From NCBI GenBank assembly GCA_012295275.1, contig CM022665.1, positions 25,550,446 to 25,614,445 of the forward strand: a DNA stretch of 64,000 nucleotides. The letters run 5' to 3'. The stretch's first letter is position 1. Each line of letters opens with the position of its first letter. The notes below the pieces were generated by a model. That model was not told the DNA's origin. It ran no database searches and saw nothing but the letters and a program-made list of their open reading frames with translations. The stretch comes from Chrysomallon squamiferum (Eukaryota; Mollusca; Gastropoda; Neomphalida; Peltospiridae). Made by a program: the position numbers and the translations under genes. Positions 1-13,752 of the stretch are shown here, in pieces.

Positions 1-3000
1 AATATCTGTATGAACAACAAAAACTTTTTAAAATGTGGCTGTTACAAAATGTTTCTTTATGTTATGATTTCAAGTAAAACAAAAAAGTGTTTTTAAGGTT
101 CTGGAATGAACTGTCCAATGAATAATGTATCAGAATATTAACTACAACATTAAAGTAATGAAAGAACAATACACGTACAATTAGACTAGTATAAATGAAG
201 TTTTTTAAAAATGTGGTGAAATTGATTTGGAAAATTACAACAAATTTATTACAAAATAACAGGAAAATTATCTCTTGAAATAAATATTACTACCTAAATC
301 AATAAAAAAAATTGTAAATTATGTACAGTAAATGTAAGTAACAGAAGAAAAATATTTTGTGGCTATTTAAGTCAGAATATCCGTTTCAAACATTTAACAA
401 ATAAAACAAATTAAAAGAAAAAAAAATTATTTATATTCTTGTTAAATAAAATCTAAAATTAAGTAGTTACTAGAAAACTAAACAAATACAAAATTCTGTG
501 TGGGCTAATATTACAAAGCTCAAAATGATTAAACAATAAAACCCCTGAGATGAAAATGATTAGATTAAAACAATGAAAACTTCACTATGTACAATGAAAA
601 ACTGAAGAAAAATACCCAAAATGTATTAAGAATGTACTATTATTTTCAAAGGGGAAGAAAAGAATATCATCAAAAACTATGAATCTGTACAAAATTGATG
701 TATCCAATCTATAACATGCACAACACCTCACTGATACATTAAAATAATATTTTTGACTACAGAAAACTGTGTTTTCTTTAAATCAGAAAAAACCCAGTAA
801 TAATACTACTACTACTACTACTAATAATAATAATAAAGAAATAAGTTTAGAATCCCTTTTGTAATTATGAATATTTATACATAAAATTCATAGAAAATAA
901 AAAAACAAAAACAAAATTTTACTTTTAGCATATATGAGCCAAACACTTGCTGTGAAATTTTTTCTTTTTTAAATAAAATAATAAATAAAAAAACTAAAAA
1001 AAATTTAATATATATATATACACACATAAAATCATTTACATGGTGTACTCATTAAACAGTGAAAACAGCAAATACATGTAAAATTATATTAAGAGCATGC
1101 ATACTGGCCAGGTGAATAACAGAAAACAATTTTTTTTTTTTTTTTTTTTAAATTATTATTTCCACACATACATTATTATAAATATTAACACTTAAAAATA
1201 TGAAAACATCTTTTCAGTGGCAAGACAAACATAGATCACAAATAAAAACATTTATGTCATCAGTCTAGTCTAAATTTTATGTATGAGGAAAGCAGTATGT
1301 TAATGACAGGTATAATACCTGCATATCTTAATATATAATTAGTGGTTTTCTTTTTCTTTATTTTTTTAATTTGTAAAAAATGTAAGTAGATTTATTTGAA
1401 AACAGTCCACATTCTAACAATAGCAAACACCCATCCCATGATATGGTCTGTAACAGCTGAATATAATACTAATACACTAAGTTTATTTTTTTTACTATTA
1501 TTTATTTATTTTTTTAAACAGATTGTTTCAAGCATTGTAATTTTTGTAATGTCTTGTTCTAATAGCAGTTAGATGAAAATGGAAAAAAATTATCTTCTGA
1601 GATTAACAACAGTACAAAAAAAATAAAATAAATAATAATAAATAAATAAAATAAAAAAAACAACATAAATAATAATAATAATAATCTTCCTGTGATTTCA
1701 TTAACAATTTTTTTTCACAATACGGAATGAGTAATACTGTGTCAAAGATCTTTTTTAAAAAGAAAAGAATAAAGAAATACTTGGAAAAAAGTTACTGAGC
1801 AAGAATATACATACATACTTAAGTATGTAATGGTCAAAAAGATTTCTTGGGTGAGCTTTGTGTGTCTCACACAAATCCTGTAACTTATAAATGTTACAGC
1901 AATGCAATTAACGTAATTCCATCATTCACTTTTTTGCATATTTAAGTATAATAACATTGTAATCTCTCATTTAATGTTAAAAATATTCATTTTTTTTTAT
2001 CTCCCTACCCCATAAATCTTTTTTAAAAATTCAATAAAGAAAAAGGAATTGGTACAAAACATTTGTTTACTTATTTATAAAAAAATTGGAACACTTAGAT
2101 CATTAAAAATTCACAAGAAATGTAACAGTAAAATTCCAAAATACAATAGTTCATCATCAACAAAGCTGAATATACAACTGTTGTGGAATGTGGCTCTTTG
2201 AAAAAATGTGTGATAAACCATTGTCAGAATGACACTGTATTCACAGTCTGAACTGGGACAAATGTCAAGAACAATTCATTTTTTTTGTCCATCAGACTTT
2301 GTTTTGCTTATTTTTTCTAAATATTCTTTAATGTCTACCTATAATTAAAAGGTTACTGAATGCAAGATTACATTACATTAGCAATATAACTTTATTCAGT
2401 TAAAACAAATATATATATATTGTTCATTTAAAACAATGAACATACTATTTGCAGTTAATTACCTTATTTTATATATACATATAAAATTCAGACTGTCTAA
2501 ACCTTTTATTGAAACAACTTTAAAAAAAAAAAAAAATTATACTGTATTATGAATATTAGACATCACAATGTGCCACAGAAAAAATCTGTTATTTGAGTAT
2601 TTACTGGTTAGGATAACAGAATGTTTATTTTCTAGTCACAGTGACAGTCACCTATTTCTAGTCTAAATTATTCATCAGCTCTAATAATTACAAATAGATT
2701 TACAAGAGTGTGAAATATTAACTCTAATTATGATTATTTGTTGCATAATGTTTTCTATTTACATATTCAACTCCAAACAACTTCTGTTCATATAAAAGTT
2801 GATCTTACCACTTTAAAAAACATTTGCATAAATTTATCATAGCACCAAAAATCTTTATCTTTAAGCCATATTTTAAAATACCAAAATAATAATCAGTTAA
2901 GTTGGACTCTGATTTTTCTATAATCATTAAAACATATATCTGTGTGTGTCTGTATAGACTTGTGCTAGAAATACCAGCAAAATGAGACATTTCCTTCATT

Positions 3001-3732
3001 CAAAACATTTATATCAAGGCAAGAAAATCATCAGAACAAAGTAAAATTGGAAATTAATGTATATATATATATATAATTATGATAATGTCATAACTATACT
3101 AGAAGATTTGGAAGCAGTGTGTTTTTTTTTCTCCAGTTATTTAGTTACAGTATGTATATATGTATGATTTAAAATTTGTAAAGAAGCTGATATATAAAAA
3201 AAGGTTCTTATTGCACAACTTTTTTTTAAATTTTAGAACAATAAAATTAAAGATAAAATTATTATTATTATTTTAATTTTAAACTACACCTCTCAAAAAG
3301 TCCACAAAATGCCCTTTCAGAACAGTAGTTAACATTTAAGTTTAAGAAAAGTATGACAGTATGTATTTATAGAACATAAAAAGTCAAGAAGCTCTTGTAA
3401 CATAAACTGTCATTATTGCACTACATGGCATGGTTTAATATTTTACAAGTACAAAATATGATATGCTAATATAAAACAATGTGCAACATTCAGAAGAGAG
3501 AGTTGTGCTATCAAATATATTTTTTCTCAAACATTTTCAAATCTCTTCTTTCTTTTTGTTCAGTATTAAAACAAAAATGTATTTCAAAAAAACTACTTTA
3601 AAACATTACGTCATTAAATCTGAAAATAAAACTGATTTTTGTTGGTTATTCTTAGTTGTTTTTTTTACCATGTAAAATGCTGCTTTATTTTCAATCACAA
3701 ATTCATTGTAGATCACATTATGAAGATCGTGT
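1..3732. other. Non-coding 3' flank/UTR of Pellino
   Basis: No coding exon is recognisable on either strand; the short open frames are low-complexity and lack family resemblance. The part adjoining position 3733 should be the 3' UTR of the minus-strand Pellino gene. The rest is AT-rich with poly-A/T runs, an ATT/ACT-type repeat near 806-835 and a short (TA)n near 3059-3075. The transcript end cannot be fixed from sequence alone. Confidence 0.6.
3684..3689 (-). terminator. Candidate Pellino poly(A) signal
   Basis: On the minus strand this reads AATAAA, about 44 nt after the Pellino stop codon. It is the first canonical signal downstream. The flank is so AT-rich that several later AATAAA sequences are equally possible, and a longer 3' UTR is plausible. 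Confidence 0.3.
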
Positions 3733-6693
3733 TTAATCAGTATGGTCCTGGAAGATTAGTTTTACATATCCTGGGTCAGTCAATGGTGTGGCACAGAAGG
3801 GGCAGATGGCACGGAAACCATGACAACCATGAGGCACCGTCACCCTACACCAGTACCTGAATACATATACAAAAATAATTATATGTAAAAAAGAATGTCT
3901 AAATCAGTAAATGCTATCTTCCTGTTCTTTATTCTTTTCACAAAAATATCACCCCCAAAAAACAAAAACAAAACATAATTATTAGAAAACAGCATAAAAT
4001 GGTAATATCCTTTATAAGTTATTTCAACATTAAAACAAGTAACATGTTTATTAAGGTATTAGAATTTTTTTTTTAATAAAAATAACAATTTTATTCAAAA
4101 GTTAAATATTCTAGTTTTCTGTCATAAAATAAAAATGTATCCTGTTCATTTAAATGCACTGAAACTGTCAATTGAAGTTTAATAGTTATATAATTGTTAT
4201 TACGTACAAGAAAGCCTGTTTCCATTACCTGACAGAATTTTCTGAAGCTACATGACCACATGGACTGAAACAGTAGGTAGGTGAGTCAGAATCCACATAT
4301 AAACTTAGTTCACAGCCAATTTCAAGCTTCACAAAAGGTCCAACCTGCAGAAACAAATAATAATCTAGTGAAAAATTCATAACATTTAATATTATCACTT
4401 TAATTCTCAACTTTACTTAAACAAGTAACCAAATAATTAACATCCTACATACACAAAAACAACATCTCATGTTAACATTAGATCAATATTACTGATTATG
4501 ATTAAAACTATTTGCTGGAAACTAATCTGTATTAACAACTGCAGGATTCTTTGTTAATATCAATTGTTTTTTTTTTTTTTTTAATCTCATCATACAAGTA
4601 TGTAGCCTTGAGCTGTAGTTACTTGGTTAACAAGCTATGCTCAGATTGGGCTTTATCTTTATTATAATCCCCAAAAGCAAGTACTATTATTCAGAAGTAT
4701 CATAGGAAACACAAATTAAAACGTGCACAAAATTACACTGACACACCTCTAGGCATAATGGACACTTGCGACTGGATTCAGAAGTTTGTCCCCATTCATG
4801 TTTGCCATGTACATGTCCACATTTGAGGTAGACATAAGGCTGTCTGTCACGGAGGTTCAAGGATCCTCGAGTTGGTAAAACCAAAGTGTTTAAGCCAACT
4901 GGACATTGAGGTCGACCAGCATTGATTTCATGAACCATAACTTGAAATTCGTGTTCACTCTGTAAGATGAAAATAACAATTACTTAAAATAATGTGTGAG
5001 GACAGATGTACTTCAATTCCCCAGAAACAAAATTATTTAGTTTACACATTTATCTAACATCATCAAAAACAATTAACATTAAAACTAATGTCTTACCTAG
5101 AGGTGAAAACAGTAAGCTTAAGCTGATTTTCAAACTAAATTTGCAGAAATATTATTTATTTTTGTGGAGTAATGTAAAAATAAACTAAGTTATTTAAAAC
5201 TTTAAACATAAACAAAATCCAAGTTAAAAAAACACATATTTTCTGTTTTAAGATGATAATTTTTCGACTACTGTTGATATACAAAAGAAATGTGTCATAC
5301 TTACTGGTGAAGTTATTAGACCTAAAGCTGTCCTCCAGACCAAAGTTGCCCCACAAAGATCTATTAGTGTGCCATCTCTCAAAATATTATCTTCCTCTAA
5401 TATCTGAAATCATAAACACTTTGTAATTAAATAAAATGAAATTATAGTACCTTTGTTACACAATTACAAATATTACAAAAAAGATGTTCCTTAAATTCCT
5501 CCATTCTCTTTCATATAGTAACTTGATTCTGTATTTGTCCAAAATTTACAGATCCAACATATCAGAAGAAATCAGCAGAGTTAAGACTGAAGCTATTGTT
5601 TAAATGCTACACTTCTACAGATCATTTATCTCACTCCCAGTTAAATAACACACATTATTATAGATTACCTGACAACTCTTAAGTGGGGATGGTCTGGATT
5701 CTCTAAGTGGGAAGATGCCCCCATCAACTGACACCTCTCTCCACACATTTGGCCTTGCTGATGGGCTGAATCCACCTTGTGGCTGCATTATGAAGACTCC
5801 ATTTGTAGTCAGTCCATCTATCTCATCTCCTGAGTGCCATTTGACAGCTTTCTCCTAAAATAATATTAAACAAATAAAAATAATAATGATGATGACAAAA
5901 ATATTTAAAATTTTTAAAATATGAATAAAATTGCTATACTTTTTCAAAAATGTTTATTTAAAGCAAACACGAGGAATTTAGATGTTGATATTTTTTGTCA
6001 AAACTTTTAAATTAAAAAATATTATTTCTTCAGAAATATTGTATTTTACTTTAAGAATTCAATAAGTTTTTAATATTCATTCTAGAAAAAAAGTACAATT
6101 CGCCATATGTTTAAATAATCTAATTATAACATTCTTTTGTTATTTCTTTTTTTTAATTGACAATTCGTATCATAGAATTTTAGAAGCCCAGTAAAACTCA
6201 CTCCTAGAAATATATTCTTCCCTGAATCAAAGCCTGCTGCATATATTTTAGCTGTGTATGGTGGATTTCTGTCAATAATAATACGACAAGCAAACCGGGA
6301 AATTGTGCTCTGCGTAACATTTTCACTTGTAGTCCTCAAATGGCCAGGAATGGTATCCATGACAACAAAGTCAATTGGATGTTCAGATGAGCGGCCAATC
6401 TGGAAAAAAAGATATAATATGAATATAAGACAGATTCTGGTAATTTATAAATAACATGAACCATTTATATCCCATTAATAAAAAATAAAATCTTATATCT
6501 TAGCAAACTTAAAAATGGCAAAATGACAAAGGAATTTTGCATTACACAGTTAGTATTCTGTAACAAATAACAAAAATGTTTTGTAATTGACCAACATATT
6601 TTATTGAAAGACTAAGAAAAATATGAATAGGTTTTCAAATTAACTGAATGTTAACAAGTAACAAAATTGGTAAAAAAAAAAAAAAAAAAAAAA

Positions 6694-6728
<35 letters not shown>

Positions 6729-7942
6729 AATAAACCATTATATATTAATGACTGACTGACAAGTTAATCTAATTGAAATTATTATTATTTTAAATTTTAA
6801 ATTTTTTTTTTGCTCTAACTTACCTGAAACATGTCAGTGTCGTCATCAGGTTTGTACTCAACTACAACAGCCTTGTTGCGAGACAGTGTGTATGATACAG
6901 AATGCTGTTCACTGTCCTGTACTGCCTACAGTAACAAAATTATACCACATCCTTTATAAACAAAACTAGACTTGTTTATTATAAAACACATATTCTGTAA
7001 TAATAATTGATAACAAACAGCTACACATGCATTTGGCAATAAAATAAATAGTGCAGAATAATCAATTTACTGTCAATGAAATGTTTATTTAACAATGCAT
7101 CAGTATATTTTTTTTAATGTGTTAAATACATGTTGATCATTTTGTTACTTTCAGATAATTCGTAAGTGCATTAGTATTTTTTAAGTTATTATTATTATCA
7201 TTTTTGGGAATGTATACCTGTTGGAATAATTCAGGTTTTCAAGCCTATTTTTATGTTACTACATTTACATAAGCTTAATTACCAATTATTTTAATAGATC
7301 TAACAAGGAAATAGGTCTTATGAAAAATGAAAAATATAATTACAAATCTGGTTACCTTGGATGACTGTGGACTAACTACTAAGTGTTTTCTAAAAGGCTT
7401 GACACCATTAGCTCGTGTTCTTTTTCGTAAAATATATTTGCTGCGTCGCCTCCCTTTATCTCCACTTGTGAGGTGACCATTGTATCTACAACACAACAAA
7501 GAAATTAAAAACAAAGAGTTTATGACATAGAAAACATAATGTGATTTTGTTATTATTATTATTAATATTAAAGTAACTAATATATCATCACCAGCTGCTG
7601 ACATACAAAAGCCTGCTGGCTACAGAGATAAGAAATTTTCATGAAAAAAAAGAGAATTTAAACACTTGTGAAAAGTGCCTGCAGCATTAATAAACATATA
7701 TTTGATCTCGGACTTTTTAAAACAAAACCAGACAAAAAAAAAAAAAATATTAATATTTAAATATATAAATATGTATTTGAACAAACAACAAAAACAAAAG
7801 TGTTTGTTAAGAATAAATATACAAAAGTGTTTAAAAAAACACCAAAAATCCCTAAATATATGTTGTTGTTTTTTTTCTTTAAATATATTGTGAAAAGATG
7901 CACAGAACAAAAATGTTACTAAAGTGAAAGCAGGTTGACAGG

Positions 7943-8006
<64 letters not shown>

Positions 8007-8357
8007 AGGGAAGGGGAGGGAGAGAAGAATAAAGGAAGATAGAAGAGATGAAAAAGAAAAATCTCTTTCCTGACAGTATGAATGATGTGCAATCAACCAT
8101 GTATTTGAAATCTGTTAAAATCTATCTTTAACCTTATCTCTGTTTCTTCATCTAATTCTATTAACTACGAAGCCATTATCTCACTGATGGATGAGTAATT
8201 TAATTACCCTAGCACTACAAGCTCTCCGTATTTAATATTATCATTGCTCTGAGGCTGTGCCTCGTTCTTGGCTGCACTCTGATGTCCTGCAGGTGGTTTG
8301 CATGTTGGAGACTCGTAAACATTGTGGTTTGGTGGTTTTGACACATCATCAGCAGAC
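3733..8357 (-). CDS. PELI: Pellino E3 ubiquitin ligase (exons 2-10)
   Basis: Pellino proteins are FHA-containing RING-like E3 ligases that act on IRAK/Pelle kinases in Toll/IL-1R signalling. Nine minus-strand coding exons join in frame with GT-AG sites: 8208-8357, 7356-7485, 6824-6925, 6202-6399, 5669-5854, 5305-5403, 4747-4959, 4229-4344 and 3733-3856 (stop TAA 3733-3735). The N-terminal half reads KYGELVVLGYNG, NGVKPFRKH and HSVSYTLSRNKAVVVEY, then PIDFVVMDTIPG and GLTTNGVFIMQPQGG, which is the FHA core with its appendage. The C-terminal half has GTLIDLCGATLVWRTA and then the cysteine/histidine-rich RING-like part: QCPVGLNTL, YLKCGHVHGKHEW, KCPLCLE, PCGHVASE, HGFRAICPFCATPL, ending KLIFQDHTD. 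The exons total 1318 nt, so an upstream exon with two leftover bases is required; full length would be about 450-465 residues, the normal Pellino size. Five consecutive exons (102, 198, 186, 99, 213 nt) are phase 0. The first exon is uncertain (see separate entries). Intron between the first two listed exons carries a long GA repeat. Confidence 0.96.
6671..6730. repeat. Poly-A then (AAAT)n repeat
   Basis: About 23 A residues pass directly into roughly ten AAAT units. It lies in a Pellino intron. A poly-A run merging into a simple repeat is the usual tail of an old retroposon, but I see no recognisable body upstream. Confidence 0.9.
7949..8020. repeat. (GA)n microsatellite with G-rich flank
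   Basis: About 25 uninterrupted GA units run to about 7999, followed by a G-rich purine stretch (runs of G with A). The purine strand is the plus strand, so the Pellino transcript carries a (CU)n tract in its intron between exons 8208-8357 and 7356-7485. Open frames of Ser-Leu repeats on the minus strand here are artefacts of the repeat. Confidence 0.97.
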
Positions 8358-10420
8358 CTACCAATAAAAATAAAAATAAAATAAAATAAAATGAATTTAT
8401 ATCATGATAAAAATGAGGCGGATACAGTTAACTGACGTTGCTTAGCCTAATTTTAGTTTTTTTAAATTTAATTCAACTGAAGCCTGTAACAAGCAATAAA
8501 TGATTAAAGTATTATTTTATTACTATTATTTTTCTCTTTTTTTTTTCTTTAAAATAACAAACTGAGTTAATTATTTAAAAGCATGACATTACACTGATCA
8601 AAAACCAATTTTAGGTCTGTTACTTGACCACCTAGTCTAATCAATTAACTGACAAAAGAAATCAATATGCTAGTGGAAGACAGCAAAGTACACCACACAT
8701 CTCACTGTGTTGTTTTGGAGATGAACAGAGCTGCCCAGTGGTAATAGAAAAATCTTTAGTAAAAGAGTAATTAATAGAAAGGATAAAAAGTAGGACAGAC
8801 TCTGAACTTAACTGGTTTCCTTGTTTGAGAAAATGGTATAATACATTAGCCTGCGAGTCTGACCTTATTGTGTTGTCAAGCATAAAAATGTTTTTGTGTG
8901 AATATTTTTCCTGGACAGCTCAGTTGCTAGTACAACAAAGACTTACTTAAAACAATAGGAATACAATATGAAACTATTTAAAATCTACACTCTGAAGTAC
9001 ATTTAGCCATCTTTTCTTCATTATAGACTTGAAGATTGTTCTTGCAGGGGTGTACTTAGGTTGTTGTTTTTTTTATTGTTGCATATGATAGCTTTTTTTT
9101 TGTCTTTGGGTAGTTTATTTTTTATTTTGTTTTGTTAGTTCTGGACTAATTACATACAGAGCAATAAAATAATATACAAAAAGCTTTCTTTTTTCCTTTT
9201 TTTTACCTATTATAAACTGTATGATTATCTCAAACAAAAGTCTGAGTAGTGGGAAATTTTACAATGAATCTATTTAATCTCAAGATTTTCCCAAGTATAT
9301 GCAGTATAATAATACAGTAACTGAAATATTCAGATTAACTGCTACTTTGGATTAATTTATTTTCTTGGGAGATTCACAGGATGGTGGGGGTGGGTTGAAT
9401 GAGTGCCTTTTGTTTTTTTCATTTTTAAATGAAGATAATATTTCAGTAATATTCACCATAGGCTAAGTTTAAATCCCATGGGCTTATTGGCAAACGAAAA
9501 ACCAAACACTCCATTTGCTTATCTACATACATTCATATAACACAGTTATGTCAGTGTGTGTAAAGAGGGTTCATGCCCTTTCATGAATATTTGTACTAAA
9601 ATTTGTGTAACTCTAAATTGATATTTCCTTGTTGTGAGTAACATAATACATTACAGAGTGAGTGCCAGGCCAGCAGTCAAGTGGCATGGTGTCATATAAA
9701 TTCAAACAAAATAATTTATTAATACAAATTAACACTAAAATTAAACAGAATATTTTCCTGTGACCCATTTATTGTGATGTATGGTCATATATTATAAATA
9801 TTTTTTCCTTGATTTTGACACAGGTTTCCTAAAACAATACCATATCCACTTCATAAAGCATGTCACCATTAAAATACAAAATAATATTATATATATGGCT
9901 TAAAAGGGTTAAATCTTTATTTCCAGTGGTTTTGAATGACTTGATATTTCATACAAAAAGAGTCTTTTTGCTTCAGGTGACATATTTCAAGTCATTTAAA
10001 AACCATATATGTGAATGTCTATTTCTTTTTATATATGTATGTATATGAATAAATATGTAACTGTCATTCAGAAGATTGTATCTACAAGATATAAATATAA
10101 CATGTCAATTTTACACTTTACATCTCACTACTAACACAAACCTGGAATGCTGACAGATGTTACCTAGTCCTTATTAATATATATCAGATATATCTCCATC
10201 ACTAAAACACTGATCGATAATTTCCAAGCAATGTAGAATAAATATAACAAGCATGCAACAAAACCAAAGCAGCTGCTACATCTTTAAATAAAGAGCAATT
10301 ACAAAACTAGAAATAATTCACAAAGGATAATTAATTAACTATGGAGAGAGAGAGAAAAAAATATTTGGCCTTTCCAATTTTAATTAATAATTTATTTTTA
10401 TTTTCTTTCAAATAAGCAGG

Positions 10421-10640
10421 CTAGAAATTCGGTGAAGCATCATGGGTCACTGGATCGAATCTCTTTAGTTTTCATGGAGAGCTATTTCTGGTTCTAGCCA
10501 GTGTTCCATGACTAGTTTATCAATGACTGCAGCATGTGTTTTCCTATCTACAGTACAGTGCATATTAAAGGTCCCTTGCTAATAGTATTTGATAAGAAAG
10601 GGTCATGGAATAAGGCAATAAATTTCCTATTTCTGTCAAA
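10421..10640 (+). mobile_element. Degenerate tRNA-derived SINE, copy 1
   Basis: The core contains a CTAGCCAGTGTTCCATGAC block, then TTTTCCTATC and TGCATATTAAAG (10559-10570) followed by GTCCCTTGCT. The same TGCATATTAAAG plus TCCC block recurs in reverse at 18555-18566, and the GCCAGTG-type block recurs in reverse near 13.67 kb. From memory this order matches a SINE family frequent in mollusc genomes. It is diverged and sits in the 8.4-12.1 kb stretch that would be Pellino first-intron sequence. Confidence 0.65.
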
Positions 10641-11741
10641 TAAAAAATATTACACCCAAGTAATAACTGAAAATATTAAAAAGTGTTACCATTAAGAAAG
10701 TGTTAAATAAATATGTACAAATCTGTTTTAATATTCCTCATGTGGCACAACACTTTTGGATTATAAAATTGTTTTTAATTTCAAGAGGAATTTCTTTCAG
10801 TTCTGTAGTAATCTGTCTTCTTTTTTTCTTTTTTCATGTCTTATCATACAAAACTGTTTTTAAGTTTTAGCTTGCTACTGTTTTATTTATGAGAATTGCA
10901 TCTGTTTAGTTGCTAAGCTATGTAAACAAATTTGATGTGATTCTAATCAACAAAATTTTTGGTTCTCCAAATAATATCAAAACATGTTTTTATATAGTTC
11001 ATTGAACTATAGAAACATGCAGTTAACAAATTTACTATTTTAAAAAACAAAACATAAAAAAGTAAAAAAGAAACCCCTATCTTTAAGTACCATGTAAAGA
11101 TTAATGCATACATCATAATGTCAGCAACAGAATTCTTGATATGTCAATAACACGAAAAACAAGACCAGCAAACTGTGTTAATGATAGTATTAATGATTAA
11201 TTAACTGATCTCTATTGGTGATAATTACATATATGATGATGCATGTGGTATTACGCTAATTAATGGTTTCTTAACTATTACAGTAGCTGACTGGTTTAAA
11301 ACAGACATGTAATTTTCCCAGCCAATGATAGGGTCAAATTTAGGTGTTGCTAGATGACTCAGACAGAAATAAAAACAAGTACAATGATTGACTGCATATG
11401 CAGTGTCACTTCTAAAAGACATTAAAACAAAACTTGTAATTCTTGGGGATTTATACATTACATTTCATTTTTACTGCTTCAGTAAAAAAAAAAAAAAAAA
11501 ATTAAAAAAATTAAATAAAGAAAATAAAAAGTCCACCAAAAGCATTAACACAGGATTATCTAACAAACAAATTTTTATTTCTGTTCCATATATTTGTATG
11601 TGATAAAATAAAAAGTGTGCAAATAGCTAATTGTATTATGAATTATTTTACTGAAACATTTTTATTTATTTATTTATTATTTTTTACAATATCAAATTCA
11701 ATATCCAGATCATTTAAATGAATATAAAGCATTTTGGGGAG

Positions 11742-11787
11742 AAAAAAAAAAAAAAAAAAAAAACTAAACAAACAAGCTAATAAAAAA

Positions 11788-11826
<39 letters not shown>
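11742..11826. repeat. Poly-A and (AAAT)n tract
   Basis: A run of about 22 A is followed by an AT-rich spacer and about ten AAAT units, then another A run at about 11846-11863. This is simple sequence with no coding content. Confidence 0.9.
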
Positions 11827-11827
<1 letters not shown>

Positions 11828-12135
11828 AATTAAAAAATAAAATGATAAAAAAAAAAAAAAAAAATGTAATGAATGTTATTCTAAATTTGCCATTTTCATC
11901 ACAACAAATAAATAAATGACAAGATAAAACTAATACACTTTATTCCTTTACTTTCTTTTTTCAGCAGTGAAATAAAATGCAGTAAATACACAAAAGCAGT
12001 CATTTGTTTCAAGAAGAAAATAATGGCACTGTTAAAAATTACATATGAACAAACTAAAACGTGTCAGTAAATTAGTAACAGAGTAACAATGCCTGTTTGT
12101 ACCATAGACTAAATTAACAAATACCCGTAACTTAC

Positions 12136-12188
12136 CAGCCACCTCCAAATAGCAATCGAACATCTCTGTACAACCTCTTAATAGGCAT
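12136..12188 (-). CDS. PELI: Candidate Pellino first exon, variant A
   Basis: On the minus strand an ATG at 12186-12188 opens MPIKRLYRDVRLLFGGG and runs into a strong donor (CTG then GTAAGT) with two leftover bases. These combine with the first base of exon 8208-8357 to give a Trp codon, keeping the Pellino frame. Predicted protein is 456 residues. An in-frame stop lies upstream of the ATG, so it is a self-contained start. A relatively GC-richer stretch at about 12.55-13.1 kb would be its promoter side. Donor plus phase could occur by chance in this much sequence, so the call is tentative. Confidence 0.35.
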
Positions 12189-13539
12189 TCTGACAAGAAG
12201 ACTGAAGGAAAAACTTTGTGTGTGAGAAAATCAGGATTTCTGTCGCCCACATCTGTGTTAGTTCATACTCATGTTAGTGTGCAGTATTGTTTCCGAGGTG
12301 CTAACTAACAATAGCATGGTTTTGATAACTAATCCATTCAGAATGTACACATGTACAAGTCTACTCAGCAAGTAGGAAATCTTCCAAAGTAATCACTGCC
12401 TTTTGTTATCACAGTACTTGTTGCGTTAAATGTTAGCAGCTGACAAGAATCTTTATTCTTGTGGGCCAACCATAAAAACAACAACGGGGTATGCCTTCAA
12501 ACAAAAACACTGCAAAGTAGACACAGCAATTAACACTGCTGCTTAGTCCAAATCTTTTCACATAAAAGCCAGGCCACAGTTCTCCTGCTGGTCAGATTCA
12601 AACAGCTGACACAAATCGATCATGTTAGTGTGACCAACCAGGAATAACCCAAGCCAGAAGTAAAACAAGATTACTGCAGTTATGTGAGTTACTCAGTATG
12701 TATGTGTATTTATTAACGTGACTGATATCCTTCCACTGGTTCTGTATAACACACAGTGGCACACAGTTAACTAACCAAGACTATTGTTTACTTCTTATGC
12801 AGCCATTAATCACTAAAGCACACAGGGATGATTGATTGATTATTGCCATGTTAACGGGCCATCTAACAGTCAGTGCATATCTGCCAAATGCAGGAAGACA
12901 GAAATGACTAAGGAGAGACAGCACAATGAAACAGATTTAAAGTATTATGTCACAGAGAAACAAGATCTTCACAGACTGCAGTGTGTTCTGTATGTAACCT
13001 GACACGACCAAACTCTATCATGATATGGCAGCACTAGCAAAACTTCACATGTCCTTATTCTGCTTTTGTCAGATATTTGCATACCGCTAAATGAGTTTCC
13101 TTTTCGAATCAGATTTAACATGTAAATATACAATGTCAAATAATGTTTTCACAGATTTGTTTTTCTCTTTCTTTTGTACAAATCTACTGAGTACTAGTAT
13201 TGCACACAAAGGATAAATAGTATTTATTCAGTGGTTACTACAGAGAATCAACTTTCAGTGTTATAAAATTCACCATTTTCAAAGTGAATTTTGCTTATAA
13301 AAAAACAGTTTAAGCTCTTCTTGAATTAAATTGCTGAACATACTTAAATTTTCTAAAAGGCACATTATTATTTATAAAAATAAATTTCAGTATTTTATTT
13401 ATTTTACTGTATTTTACTGGTACACATACTGGTTCAAAAATTATCATATAATACAATCAAAATATACATATGTAATGATATATTAATATTTTTAAGTTTT
13501 TTTTCTATGAAGTCTATTACTCTGTAATTTTTACAATTT

Positions 13540-13752
13540 TTAAATATGTCTTTATAATGACAATAAGAGAAAAGAAATCACTGACACTAGCTCCATATAA
13601 TACTCTTATCAGTTATGTACAATCTCAGGGACAGGAAAGAACATATCTTTGATCAATTATTTGTGAAGCACTGGTCGGAACTAGAAAATACCAGTAGGTG
13701 TACTGCGGATTGATCTTGCAACCATATAAGTTTCAAATCAGTGAGCTACGCG
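13540..13752 (-). mobile_element. Degenerate tRNA-derived SINE, copy 2
   Basis: Read on the minus strand from 13752 it begins GTAGCTCACTGA, resembling a tRNA A box, then GGTTGCAAGATCAATCC, then TTCTAGTTCCGACCAGTG and TTCTTTCCTGTCCCTGAG. The head aligns with copy 4 (about 37.0 kb) and the middle with copy 1. It is too diverged to be an active element or a tRNA gene. Confidence 0.6.

Noticed and set aside
7620-8100. Minus-strand frames of 158 and 73 codons
   Set aside because: They are produced by the (GA)n repeat (Ser-Leu runs) and T-rich sequence inside a Pellino intron.
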